Assembly (NCBI GenBank): GCA_036574075.1
Contig: JAINCN010000021.1
Span: 1-64,000, forward strand
DNA length: 64,000 nucleotides
Direction: 5' to 3'
From: Deltaproteobacteria bacterium
Lineage (GTDB): Bacteria > Desulfobacterota > Dissulfuribacteria > Dissulfuribacterales > UBA5754
The position numbers and the translations under genes are program-made. Numbering within the stretch: the first letter of the stretch is position 1; each line of letters opens with the position of its first letter. Below the pieces are notes generated by a model. The model was not told the origin of the DNA, searched no databases, and saw nothing but the letters and a program-made list of their open reading frames with translations. Below, piece by piece: positions 1 through 7,412 of the stretch.

Positions 1-1
1 C

Positions 2-115
2 GCGCCGGATGAGGTGGTGCGTTATGCCGAACGGCAAGGGCTGTATGTGCTGGTGCAAAGCGATGATGACGTGGTGCTGCGCAATAGCACGGGGTTTGTG
101 CCCAGGCGGTGGTAA
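2..115 (+). CDS. C-terminal end of a DUF3782-like PD-(D/E)XK family protein (partial)
   Basis: An open frame enters from the left edge and stops at TAA 113-115, giving the last 37 residues of a protein. It contains VVRYAERQGLYVLVQSDDD and ends in FVPRRW. This ending (a ...YA.R.GL.VL.QS....LRN..GF.PR.W pattern) is what I know from the C-terminus of the coiled-coil plus PD-(D/E)XK nuclease-like proteins annotated DUF3782 or hypothetical, which often occur as tandem or scattered copies. The catalytic region lies outside the window, so nuclease function cannot be judged. A start fragment of the same family lies just downstream at 216-284. Confidence 0.6.
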   Translation, partial: APDEVVRYAERQGLYVLVQSDDDVVLRNSTGFVPRRW

Positions 116-215
116 ATGAAGCTAAAGGACACCTACTTCGTGTCACTACCTGCAAACACCCGCCCAGCGCGCGGCTATGGTTTAATGACAGCAAAACAAC
201 CCTTTGGATTTCACC

Positions 216-284
216 ATGACCACGACTACAACGGATCTTAGCTGGGATGACCTCAAGGCCATGATCGCAGGGCTTGCCGAGTAA
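216..284 (+). pseudogene. N-terminal remnant of a second DUF3782-like gene
   Basis: ATG 216 opens a 22-residue frame, MTTTTTDLSWDDLKAMIAGL plus AE, ended by TAA 282-284. The Thr-rich start followed by LSWDDLKAMI matches the usual N-terminus of the family whose C-terminus lies at 2-115. The following coiled-coil and nuclease parts are absent; hairpin repeats (320-429) follow instead. I read it as a truncated duplicate rather than a functional small protein, but a 22-aa peptide cannot be excluded. Confidence 0.5.
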
Positions 285-319
285 GGAAAAAAGGGCAGGT
301 AAGCTATGCATGTTTTTAG

Positions 320-387
320 GGCTCCTCGACGTTTCGTGTGGATTTGGAGTTTAATGGGCTCCATTCCACACGAAACGTCGAGGAGCC
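320..387. repeat. Long perfect inverted repeat (23-bp arms)
   Basis: The arms are 320-342 and 365-387, exactly complementary over 23 bp, starting GGCTCCTCGACGTTTCG. The 22-nt loop itself holds a GGAG/CTCC pairing, so a single strand would fold into a very stable hairpin. It sits 35 bp after the truncated gene at 216-284. There is no T-run after it on the plus strand, so it is not a classical terminator. It looks like a REP/palindromic repeat unit. Confidence 0.75.
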
Positions 388-397
388 GAAAATAATG

Positions 398-429
398 TAG
401 GATGCGGTGAGGAACGAACCGCATCCTAC
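398..429. repeat. REP-like hairpin with 12-bp arms
   Basis: GTAGGATGCGGT (398-409) and ACCGCATCCTAC (418-429) are perfect inverted arms around a short loop. The motif resembles the GTAGG-TGCG palindromic repeats spread through many bacterial genomes and often linked to REP-associated tyrosine transposases; that link is from general knowledge. No transposase gene is visible nearby. Confidence 0.65.
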
Positions 430-517
430 GCGGGCTACGCGGGCTATCAGCGCAGTAATGGGCCATGCCGAAATGCGTCCGGAATGTACTTGCAAAACAA
501 CATCATAGAGAAATTTT

Positions 518-691
518 CCTGAATCCGTGAGATATCCACTCAACCATTCGATTTTACAAAATCAGCCTACGGCCAGGGTGTTTGTGGAGTGAGGCGCCCA
601 CGGACGGGCGCCGTCGGCAAATCCGCCCCCATGGACGGGGGCTATTTGCCGCACGGAACAAATACCCTGGCCGTAGGCTCACGGATTCAGG
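518..691 (+). mobile_element. MITE-like repeat, copy 1 (subfamily 1)
   Basis: A 174-bp non-coding element. It starts with the terminal inverted repeat CCTGAATCCGTGAG (518-531) and ends with CTCACGGATTCAGG (678-691). It is flanked by a direct 5-bp duplication ATTTT (513-517 and 692-696). Inside, a long imperfect stem pairs GCCTACGGCCAGGGT with ACCCTGGCCGTAGGC near the right end, and a central hairpin is bounded by GGCAAAT/ATTTGCC. A related uninterrupted target sequence exists in inverse orientation at 3891-3932, supporting true insertion. It encodes no transposase, so mobility would need one in trans. Confidence 0.85.
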
Positions 692-732
692 ATTTTCTCT
701 GTGTCCTCTGTGCTCTCTGTGGTGAGATATAA
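691..732 (+). repeat. CTCTGTG-rich repeat, left copy of an inverted pair
   Basis: The segment starting GATTTTCTCTGTGTCCTCTG and ending TGGTGAGATATAA reappears in reverse complement at 3891-3925 with one 6-bp gap and few mismatches. The two copies bracket the three-gene phospholipid cassette. Similar 'tctctgtg..ctctgtggtga' repeats are, from memory, common between genes of deltaproteobacterial genomes. The pair could support inversion or excision of the cassette by recombination; that is inference. Confidence 0.7.
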
Positions 733-769
733 ATCAATTGATTGCATGTATCACATTGAGAGGTGAGCG

Positions 770-1711
770 CTAACGGAATCCACCTTGTCGCCAGATCCTC
801 CACAAGGCCCTGCATGCAGCCAGATGCGGGAAACGGGAAGACTCAAGGGAGACATGGGCCTTGACCCCGGAATGCCTCTCTATCTTCCAGAAGATGTAGG
901 GTATCCCGCCCCTGAAGGTAAGGAGGCCTTTCAGCAATCTGAGTATGGAGAGGGCCTTGCCGAGGATGCGTCGGGTAGCCCATACGAAGCCCGCCCAGGC
1001 ATGCCTGATCCCGCCGGTCCGGGGTCTGTATGCCCCGGGCTGGGTGTCGGAATCCGGAGGGCCGAGGACGAATGTAGTGACGGACTCATAATAATCACGA
1101 TCGGCAAGAAAGAGGGCTCGTGCCCTGTCCGGGCCTTCGCTCCTGATCTCAGATGCATACGTCAGGGCAAATCCTGTCTGCCAGAGGTCCATCGGGGTGA
1201 AAGGGGCGTTCATCACGGCAGTGGTCTCTTGAATGAACCGGCGGATCGCCACCTCGAAGGCATGGAGCATCTCCTCCGTGATGGCCTGATTGCGGCTGTA
1301 GGCTATGCGCACAGGCTGGGCGAACCTGGCCCAGAAATAGGGATGGAACCCCAGCCGGATCCCTGAGGCAAAGGCCTTTCGGGAGACCACGGCGTACTTG
1401 GCCCGATAGGTCGATCCCTGGAAAGGGACCTCGAGATAATAGACATTGGGGGGGAGGATCTGATTCAAAAGGGCGGTAAAAAGGCCTCCCAGGGCCTGAC
1501 GGTAGCCATCCACGATGAGATATAGATCCACGATCCCATCTACCGAGACCCCGGTGCGGAGACAGGAGCCGTAAAAAAGGATTGCGGCGGATCCGCTGTG
1601 GCGCTCGACCAGCACATTCGACATGGCAGTAACAGGACCGGGGACCGGGGCTGTGGCATATCCCTGCAAGAGGCCTCGAAGGTCACCCTGGGAGAGATGC
1701 GGATCAGACAC
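770..1711 (-). CDS. Tam41-like phosphatidate cytidylyltransferase (nucleotidyltransferase fold)
   Basis: This 313-aa protein probably makes CDP-diacylglycerol from phosphatidic acid and CTP. It has a nucleotidyltransferase signature: FYGS near residue 48, then VDLYLIVDG near 61-69, matching the G-S...D-(x5)-D layout of Tam41. Further on, PPNVYYLE, YRAKYAVVSR and FHPYFWARFAQPVRI resemble the Tam41 blocks that bind lipid and nucleotide. The GTG start at 1711 gives an 8-nt overlap with the upstream kinase-like gene; an ATG at 1777 would overlap it by 74 nt. As last gene of a lipase-kinase-type cassette (CDP-alcohol phosphatidyltransferase, diacylglycerol kinase, this gene), it would connect the kinase product to the transferase substrate. 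Assignment rests on motif recall, so a more general nucleotidyltransferase remains possible. Confidence 0.6.
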   Translation of the reverse strand: MSDPHLSQGDLRGLLQGYATAPVPGPVTAMSNVLVERHSGSAAILFYGSCLRTGVSVDGIVDLYLIVDGYRQALGGLFTALLNQILPPNVYYLEVPFQGSTYRAKYAVVSRKAFASGIRLGFHPYFWARFAQPVRIAYSRNQAITEEMLHAFEVAIRRFIQETTAVMNAPFTPMDLWQTGFALTYASEIRSEGPDRARALFLADRDYYESVTTFVLGPPDSDTQPGAYRPRTGGIRHAWAGFVWATRRILGKALSILRLLKGLLTFRGGIPYIFWKIERHSGVKAHVSLESSRFPHLAACRALWRIWRQGGFR

Positions 1712-2696
1712 GGAGGAACCTGAGGGGCCCTGCAGGCGTGATGGTGATGGCCCCATCATTTTCAAACAACTGTCCATCCAGTGTGAAGGCGCCGCGAAAG
1801 GCGAGATCGAGGCGGGAAGTGGTCCGGCTGCAATAGCCGTTTTCCTCGGTCATGAGGACATGGGGACGCCCCCGCACCAGAGATGGGAGGCACCTGACGA
1901 GGGATGCCGGCCTGGAAGAGACGGCCGTAAACTTAAGCGGTGAAGACCCTGCACCCCAATAGGGCCTCAGCCCGAGTAACAACCTCTCGAGGGTGGTCGC
2001 CATGGAGAAAAGGACCTCCTGAAAGGGAATGGGGGCCCTGTCCGCAGAGATCCCTGCTGAAACAGGGGGGACCACCCCTCTGTTGCCGCGAAAAAGTAGC
2101 GAAAAAAGGAGGTAAAGGACCGTAACACCGCAGAGTATCTCCCCCCGGAGACCTCCGGGATTTACCTGGCTGTGAAAGAGCTCGATGCCCTGGCAGATGG
2201 CGCCTATCCCAAAGAACATCCCGTAGAGGGGGAGGGAAGGACGGGCTGCATCCACCTTGAGGATGAAACGCTCGAAAAGATGTGCGTATCCTGTGGAGAC
2301 CCCGCCATTCCATGCCTCGAGGATCCGTTTGAAGGCCTTAGACGGATGGCCCTCGACCCCTGCATCCCGGGCGAGCATACTCGTCGTCCCTGACCTCAAG
2401 AGGCAGAGGACCGGTGGGGACGGAAACATCCCATGGTTGAAGAGGGCGGTAAGGACGGCCTGGACCGTCCCGTCCCCCCCATTGATCACGAGAAGGCCGA
2501 TCCTTTCCCTCGAAAGGGCCAAAAGCCCCTCAGTGATCTCCTTGGGGGTCGTCCCTTCAGCCAAAACCAGGTCGGAAACACGAGTCAGCCAGGGATATCC
2601 CCTGCGGTTGCCTCCGCTCGAGGGGTTGGTAAGTACTCCGATCGGACCTTGCAGGTCACACGCACGGGGACACAGACCCCCGGATGGGATGGCCAT
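1704..2696 (-). CDS. Diacylglycerol/lipid kinase family protein
   Basis: This 330-aa protein belongs to the DAGK catalytic fold that phosphorylates lipid alcohols such as diacylglycerol with ATP. The N-terminal part shows a GVLTNPSSGGNRR-like nucleotide-binding strand and the hallmark VINGGDGTVQAVL (GGDGT loop). The C-terminal half ends with a beta-rich segment (LDGQLFENDGAITITPAGPL), as in YegS/DgkB-type proteins. The ATG at 2696 lies one base after the stop of the upstream CDP-alcohol phosphatidyltransferase; a longer frame up to 2831 would run inside that gene and is rejected. Expected product is phosphatidic acid, the substrate of the Tam41-like enzyme encoded next. Confidence 0.8.
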   Translation of the reverse strand: MAIPSGGLCPRACDLQGPIGVLTNPSSGGNRRGYPWLTRVSDLVLAEGTTPKEITEGLLALSRERIGLLVINGGDGTVQAVLTALFNHGMFPSPPVLCLLRSGTTSMLARDAGVEGHPSKAFKRILEAWNGGVSTGYAHLFERFILKVDAARPSLPLYGMFFGIGAICQGIELFHSQVNPGGLRGEILCGVTVLYLLFSLLFRGNRGVVPPVSAGISADRAPIPFQEVLFSMATTLERLLLGLRPYWGAGSSPLKFTAVSSRPASLVRCLPSLVRGRPHVLMTEENGYCSRTTSRLDLAFRGAFTLDGQLFENDGAITITPAGPLRFLRV

Positions 2697-2697
2697 G

Positions 2698-3885
2698 TCA
2701 GCGTTTGATCCCGGTAAACCATCGCTGGGCCAGGGATGGATGGGGATCTCCGGGATCCACGTCCAGGAACCAGGACCGCAAGGCCCCTTTGCGATGCCTT
2801 TCCCAAAATCCTTCCAAAAGCCGCACCACAAGAAAAAGACTGGTGATCACGGTCCAGAGCGCAACCCACAGGAGTCCGAGGTCAGGCCGTCCGAAAAGGG
2901 TGCCTGTGGTCAAGAGGATGAGATTCGGATTTCGCCGGGCAGTGATCAGACGAAAAAAGGAATCAATCGGTCTCCATCCAAAGATCCCTGACGGTTCGAG
3001 GCACGCCTTGAAGATCCCCTCGCACAGGCGACCGGCGATGTATCCTGCAAAAATCATACAGTATGCAGCGGTCAGGGAAACAGGGATCCACGGGTCCCAC
3101 CTGCCGAGACCTAATCCCCATACCAGGTACCAGATGGGCGGAGAAACAAGATCTATGGCGTGATCGTATATGTGCCCGAACTCGCTCGACCTGAGGGTCA
3201 CCCGGGCAAGTTTTCCGTCCACGGTGTCAAGAAAGGTCATCAGCCAGGCCGCAGCAAGCCCACCCATCCATTCCCCTTGATAAAAGAGGAACCCGGCAAG
3301 GATCACGAGGATAAAGCCGAGCGATGTCACATGGTTGGGACGGATGCCAAACCGAACGCACATCCTGGTCACCCAAAAGGCCGGAACAGGCCAGACCCAC
3401 TTGGTTACAAGATCCGTTACACCTTTGTAGGACCTATAATAAAGCCCTTCCTCCACGGAAAAGACGGATGCCGAATCCACAGGATACAGATACGGCTCGT
3501 CTATCTTCCGCAGCTTCCTCTGATAGGACGAGGCTATCGTATGAGGCGTCTCGAAGGAAAGAGGCGGAAGCCGGTCCTTTTCACATCGGCCGGTCATAAA
3601 GTCATGGACCGTCCGGGCGTCACCCGACCTGACATGGGCGGCAACGGGTATGTCGCCGCGAAGAAGGATGCACCCGACTTTTTGAGCGAGTCCCGCAAGG
3701 ATCCGGTCGTCAAAGACGTGATCCCCCCGAAGCAGGATGACCGTCTCGCAGGCGTCTGCCTGATCAGGATCCGGAATCCACTGCCTTACACCGATTTTCT
3801 CAAGGGCCTTCTCAAGACGCTCCCGGCAGGTCAGGCCCCAAACACGCACGGGTGTCTCCTGGAAGACACAGGCACAGGCCGTCAT
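2698..3885 (-). CDS. CDP-alcohol phosphatidyltransferase with N-terminal nucleotidyltransferase-like region
   Basis: A 395-aa integral membrane enzyme that transfers a phospho-alcohol from a CDP-activated donor. The family signature D-x2-DG-x2-AR-x8-G-x3-D-x3-D is complete at residues 220-245 (DTVDGKLAR, then GHIYDHAID). Several hydrophobic segments surround it, from about residue 165 to 375. The first ~130 residues are soluble and contain VILLRGDHVFD and PVAAHV, resembling the remnant sugar-nucleotidyltransferase domain fused to inositol-phosphate-type transferases. It is the first gene of the three-gene minus-strand cassette. The alcohol acceptor cannot be told from sequence; phosphatidylinositol-phosphate-like products are one possibility. 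Confidence 0.85.
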   Translation of the reverse strand: MTACACVFQETPVRVWGLTCRERLEKALEKIGVRQWIPDPDQADACETVILLRGDHVFDDRILAGLAQKVGCILLRGDIPVAAHVRSGDARTVHDFMTGRCEKDRLPPLSFETPHTIASSYQRKLRKIDEPYLYPVDSASVFSVEEGLYYRSYKGVTDLVTKWVWPVPAFWVTRMCVRFGIRPNHVTSLGFILVILAGFLFYQGEWMGGLAAAWLMTFLDTVDGKLARVTLRSSEFGHIYDHAIDLVSPPIWYLVWGLGLGRWDPWIPVSLTAAYCMIFAGYIAGRLCEGIFKACLEPSGIFGWRPIDSFFRLITARRNPNLILLTTGTLFGRPDLGLLWVALWTVITSLFLVVRLLEGFWERHRKGALRSWFLDVDPGDPHPSLAQRWFTGIKR

Positions 3886-3890
3886 GTTAG

Positions 3891-3925
3891 TTATATCTCA
3901 CCACACAGAGGGCACAGAGAAAATC
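3891..3925 (-). repeat. CTCTGTG-rich repeat, right copy of the inverted pair
   Basis: Its reverse complement starts GATTTTCTCTGTGCCCTCTG and ends TGGTGAGATATAA, matching 691-732. Together with the adjacent bases to 3932 it represents the target site of copy 1 without the inserted element (CATCGAGAGATTTTCTCTG here, versus CATCATAGAGAA-ATTTT before the element and CTCTGTG after it). Confidence 0.7.
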
Positions 3926-3931
3926 TCTCGA

Positions 3932-3960
3932 TGTTGAATGCATATTTCATGGATTTGCGA
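3932..3960 (-). repeat. Decayed left end of a MITE-like repeat
   Basis: GTTGAATGCATATTTCATGG followed by ATTTGCG is a degraded reverse complement of the left end of subfamily-1 elements (CCTGAATCCGTGAAATATGC then ACTCAAC, as at 9159). No stem or second terminal repeat remains. Confidence 0.5.
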
Positions 3961-3985
3961 GGTATCATAGTGAATCTTTAATGCC

Positions 3986-4939
3986 ATGAAAACCCCACAA
4001 GTCCAACCAGAAACAAAAGAGGCGTCACCCCCCACCTGTCTGCTCCTCGCCCACATCTCAGATCTGCACATGATGGGACAGAAAGATTTCCGTATCAGGT
4101 CTCTTCTGAGTAAACGCATCCTCGGATATCTCTCATGGCGCTTCAAAAGGGGGAAACATCATCAGGTCCGCGTCCTTGACGCCCTGCTGGAAGACCTGAG
4201 ACAGATACGCCCCAATCACGTCGCCATCACAGGGGACCTCACACATCTCGGGACGCCAGGTGAGTGCGTCAAGGCACGCGCATGGCTGGAACGCCTTGGA
4301 AGGCCCCATGATGTGACCGTCATCCCCGGCAACCACGACACCTACGTCAAGGAGCCATGGGAAAGGACCCTGATTCATTGGGCGCCCTTCATGACGGATA
4401 ATGGGACGCATGGACCTTCCGCATTTCCGTTTCTCAGGGTCCGAGGTCCGGTGGCCATCATCGGACTTTCAAGCGCACGCCCTACCCCGCCGTTTCTTGC
4501 CACCGGATATCTTGGGAGATCTCAACTCGAAAGGCTGGCGACACTCCTCGTGGAAACGGGCCGCCAAGGACTCATGCGTGTCATCCTCATCCATCATCCT
4601 CCGGTGCCAGGGAGCATCACGTGGAGAAAACGGCTGGTGGACGGACAAGAATTTTGCCATGTCATTCGGCGCCACGGGGCAGAACTCGTCCTCCATGGCC
4701 ATGCCCACATCCCACTTTTCAGGGAAATTGACGCGCACGGGAAAAGGATTCCTGTCATCGGCGTTCCTTCTGCTTCGTGCATCCTCCCAGGCCGGGGGGA
4801 AATGGCCCGGTATCACCTCTTCAACATCCGGAAAAAGGCTGGAGGATGTGAGGTGCTCCTCGTAATACGGGGCTATGACCCTTCCCTGAATCGGTTTCTC
4901 GACATGGAGAAAAAGGCCATGGTCATCCCCTTCTCCTGA
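3986..4939 (+). CDS. Calcineurin-like metallophosphoesterase
   Basis: A 317-aa soluble binuclear-metal phosphoesterase. All metal-binding motifs are present: ISDLHM (residues ~24-29), TGDLTHLG, PGNHDTY, the single His of ILIHHPPVP, and LHGHAHIP. The layout fits class III cyclic-nucleotide phosphodiesterase-like and LpxH-like proteins. It converges with lptG, overlapping its end by 17 bp. Because it lies between a phospholipid cassette and the LPS transporter genes, a lipid or lipid A precursor (UDP-diacylglucosamine) substrate is conceivable, but nothing in the sequence fixes the substrate. Confidence 0.8.
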   Translation: MKTPQVQPETKEASPPTCLLLAHISDLHMMGQKDFRIRSLLSKRILGYLSWRFKRGKHHQVRVLDALLEDLRQIRPNHVAITGDLTHLGTPGECVKARAWLERLGRPHDVTVIPGNHDTYVKEPWERTLIHWAPFMTDNGTHGPSAFPFLRVRGPVAIIGLSSARPTPPFLATGYLGRSQLERLATLLVETGRQGLMRVILIHHPPVPGSITWRKRLVDGQEFCHVIRRHGAELVLHGHAHIPLFREIDAHGKRIPVIGVPSASCILPGRGEMARYHLFNIRKKAGGCEVLLVIRGYDPSLNRFLDMEKKAMVIPFS

Positions 4940-5987
4940 TCCACCAGAGACTCGCAACAAGCAGGAGAGATCCCGGGAACAGGGTAGTCCATGCCGCCGA
5001 GATCCCGTGGATGAGGCCGGCGTATCCACCGATCCGGTTCGCGTAGTAGAGCCCGATCCCCAGGACAGACCCGGCCATGATCCTGTGGCTGTATCTAAGA
5101 TCTCGAGAAAAACCGATGGAAAATATCAGGGAGAAAAAGAGCATGCCTGCGGTCCAGACTGGCATGGCAAGCATTTTCCAAAGGGCGAGTTCATATCGGC
5201 TGGCATTCTGCCCCTTTTTGTGCAAAAGGCGGATGGAATCCCAGAGTTCGGAAAAGGAAAGGGTCTCGGCCGGCAAGGACAATTCCTCAGCCTGCTTAGG
5301 TGTAAGCAGCTGGTCGAGAATCCTTGCAGGCTCCATCTCGCCGGTGGCTGCGGCCACTGGTTTCCCCACATGAACCGCATGCGTATCAGTGAGTCTCCAC
5401 TGATCATTGGTTACCGAGATCACCGCAGTGATGTATCGGCTCACATTTTCCGAGACATCCAGATAATACATGTCCACGACATCTTTTCCCGTCAGGGCAT
5501 CCCTATACAGGTTGACAAAGACCCCGTGACCCCGTGTCCAGAAACCCTCTTCCGGAAGGAACGTCCCCAATGGGGATAGGGCCGTCACCCGGCTTATCCA
5601 TGCCGTCTGTTCCAGGGGAGGGATGAGAAACTGGCCGCAGAGAAGTGCAGCGAAGAGGACCGGGACGGATGCGACCAAGAGTGAACGTCCGATGGAGAGG
5701 ACAGAGATCCCGCACGCCCTCAGGGCAAGGATCTCCTGATGTTGCGACAGGAGGCCGATGGCCCCTATGCCTCCGAGAAAGGCGCTCGTGGGGGCGAGTT
5801 CGAACATGTGCCCTGGAATCCTCAAGAGGACCTGGAGAAGTGCCTGGGAAAATCCGTAACTCCCCTTGCCGATTGCGTCCAGTTCCCTTGCCAGATCAAG
5901 AAAGGCTACAAGGCCGGCAAGGACCAGATTCGCCGTCCACCAGTTGATTAGAAACACCCTGCCGATATATCCGTGAAGTATCCTCAC
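4923..5987 (-). CDS. lptG: LPS export ABC transporter permease LptG
   Basis: A 354-aa inner-membrane permease of the YjgP/YjgQ family. With LptF and the LptB ATPase it extracts lipopolysaccharide from the inner membrane. Three N-terminal membrane helices (about residues 10-125), a periplasmic jellyroll region with LPEEGFWTRGHGVFVN and YYLDVSE, and three C-terminal helices (about 265-350) give the typical family architecture. Its ATG overlaps the stop of lptF by 4 nt (ATGA), so the two are translationally coupled. lptB and the lptA/lptC genes are not in this window. Confidence 0.9.
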   Translation of the reverse strand: MRILHGYIGRVFLINWWTANLVLAGLVAFLDLARELDAIGKGSYGFSQALLQVLLRIPGHMFELAPTSAFLGGIGAIGLLSQHQEILALRACGISVLSIGRSLLVASVPVLFAALLCGQFLIPPLEQTAWISRVTALSPLGTFLPEEGFWTRGHGVFVNLYRDALTGKDVVDMYYLDVSENVSRYITAVISVTNDQWRLTDTHAVHVGKPVAAATGEMEPARILDQLLTPKQAEELSLPAETLSFSELWDSIRLLHKKGQNASRYELALWKMLAMPVWTAGMLFFSLIFSIGFSRDLRYSHRIMAGSVLGIGLYYANRIGGYAGLIHGISAAWTTLFPGSLLLVASLWWIRRRG

Positions 5988-7069
5988 CGGGGATGTCTCT
6001 CCTCATGGGCAGGCCGCGCCCGCAGCCGGATCAGGGGCTTGAAGAAGAGGACAGACACCACGGCGGCAAGCAGGATGTCCACCATCCACACGCCGGGAAA
6101 GGCGGCGAGGACCCCCTTTTCCACACCGGTCTTGGCAATGAGGGACAGGATGTAATAGGCAAAAAAGGCAAGGATGCCTATCGTGGCCCTGCCATACACG
6201 TCCCTGCCCTGAACGTGGAGGCCAAGAAAAACCGCGAGCAGGGAAATGAGAAGGAGTGAAGGGCCTGTGGAGACCCTCCACTCATATTCGGCAACTGCCT
6301 TTGGAACGCCGAAGGCCAAGAGCCTGGAGGTCTCCGCGGCCTTGATACGCCTCTCAATAGGTCTTAGCCTGGGAGGTTTCAGGCGCACCCACCCTTTATC
6401 AAACTGGATGGTCAGGACGGTTTCGTCCCCACCCAAGACGGTCTGGACCCCTTTTTGAAAAAACAGGGATCTCCCCTCTGGTGCATCCATCTGGGAGGCC
6501 CTCAGGGCATGAGTCACCTTGCGACGCTGGTCTTCTTTCTCCCAGACATGGACACCTTCGGCCTCACCCTTGCTATGATCCATCTTCTCACAGAAAAAGA
6601 CCCGTCCGCCCCCGATCTCGTAAAACCTGCCAGGCTCTATCTTGGCCAGATCGAATTGGCCCTGCGCCGCAGACTCTATGCCGTAAAGCCTCTCATACGC
6701 CCAGGGGCGAACATAAAAGGACAGGAGTGCGACCAGCACGGAAAGGGGCACGGAAAGCAGGATGACGGAGCACGATATGCGCCCCCGGCCGATTCCGCAG
6801 GCCTCGAGCGCAGTAATCTCGTTTTCGGCATGGAGACGGCCAAGCGCGAGTATAATGGAGAGAAAAAACGTGACCGGAAAGATCACCTCAAATGCGATGA
6901 GCAACTTGAGAAAGACGAGGATGGCAACGGTTTTGGCAGGCAAAAGCCCGTTCACAACGTCATTTAGGAGGCGGACCGCGCCAAAACCTGAATAGATCGC
7001 CCCGAGAACGGAAAACACGCCCATTTGAGGGATGAGGATCTCTCGGGCTATGTACCGGTCAAGGATCAC
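5984..7069 (-). CDS. lptF: LPS export ABC transporter permease LptF
   Basis: A 361-aa partner of LptG with the same six-helix plus periplasmic-domain design; the protein begins VILDRYIAREILIPQ, typical of LptF. I chose GTG at 7069 because AAAGGA lies 5-7 nt upstream and it gives the canonical N-terminus. An ATG at 7111 would add 14 atypical residues. Residues ~150-260 form the periplasmic part (FYEIGGGRVFFCEKMD). Membrane helices occupy roughly the first 110 and last 90 residues. Confidence 0.88.
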   Translation of the reverse strand: MILDRYIAREILIPQMGVFSVLGAIYSGFGAVRLLNDVVNGLLPAKTVAILVFLKLLIAFEVIFPVTFFLSIILALGRLHAENEITALEACGIGRGRISCSVILLSVPLSVLVALLSFYVRPWAYERLYGIESAAQGQFDLAKIEPGRFYEIGGGRVFFCEKMDHSKGEAEGVHVWEKEDQRRKVTHALRASQMDAPEGRSLFFQKGVQTVLGGDETVLTIQFDKGWVRLKPPRLRPIERRIKAAETSRLLAFGVPKAVAEYEWRVSTGPSLLLISLLAVFLGLHVQGRDVYGRATIGILAFFAYYILSLIAKTGVEKGVLAAFPGVWMVDILLAAVVSVLFFKPLIRLRARPAHEERHPR

Positions 7070-7194
7070 GGCTTTCCTTTCATGGGAGATACCAGTACGA
7101 CACGACAGCACAGACCCGGTTTTTGCATTACAATAATTTTTTGTTTTTATTAATGGAAGAAGGCAGCTATCAGTTATCAGCTATCAGCAAAAAC

Positions 7195-7400
7195 CCTGAA
7201 TCCGTGAGATATGAACTTAACTTCCTGAATCCGTGAAATATGCCCTCAACCTTTCGATTTCACAGCATAAGCCTGCGGCCGGGGTATTTGTGGATGGAGG
7301 CGCCCACGGATGGGGCTCGAACGGCAAATCCGCCCCCATGGACAGGAGGCTATTTGCCGCACGGAACAAATAACCTGGCCCGTAGGCTCACGGATTCAGG
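7195..7400 (+). mobile_element. MITE-like repeat, copy 2 (composite of two subfamilies)
   Basis: An outer terminal repeat CCTGAATCCGTGAG at 7195 is followed by the subfamily-2 box AGATATGAACTTAACTT. A second terminal repeat starts at 7224, leading into a complete subfamily-1 element that ends CTCACGGATTCAGG at 7400. A direct repeat AAAAAC (7189-7194 and 7401-7406) flanks the outer composite, not the inner element. This suggests the left end was duplicated or replaced after insertion. The internal stem of this copy has decayed (AACCTGGCCCG on the right arm). Confidence 0.8.
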
Positions 7401-7412
7401 AAAAACTCTTCG

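Noticed and set aside
116-241. 41-residue frame from ATG 116 between the two DUF3782-like fragments
   Set aside because: No ribosome-binding site or family similarity; it overlaps the more convincing remnant start at 216 in another frame.
320-387. Terminator for the DUF3782-like gene
   Set aside because: The hairpin lies 205 bp after the stop and has no T-run on its 3' side.
2257-3981. Plus-strand frames opposite the phospholipid cassette (244 and 273 residues)
   Set aside because: The minus-strand genes have complete family motifs, while these frames have none.
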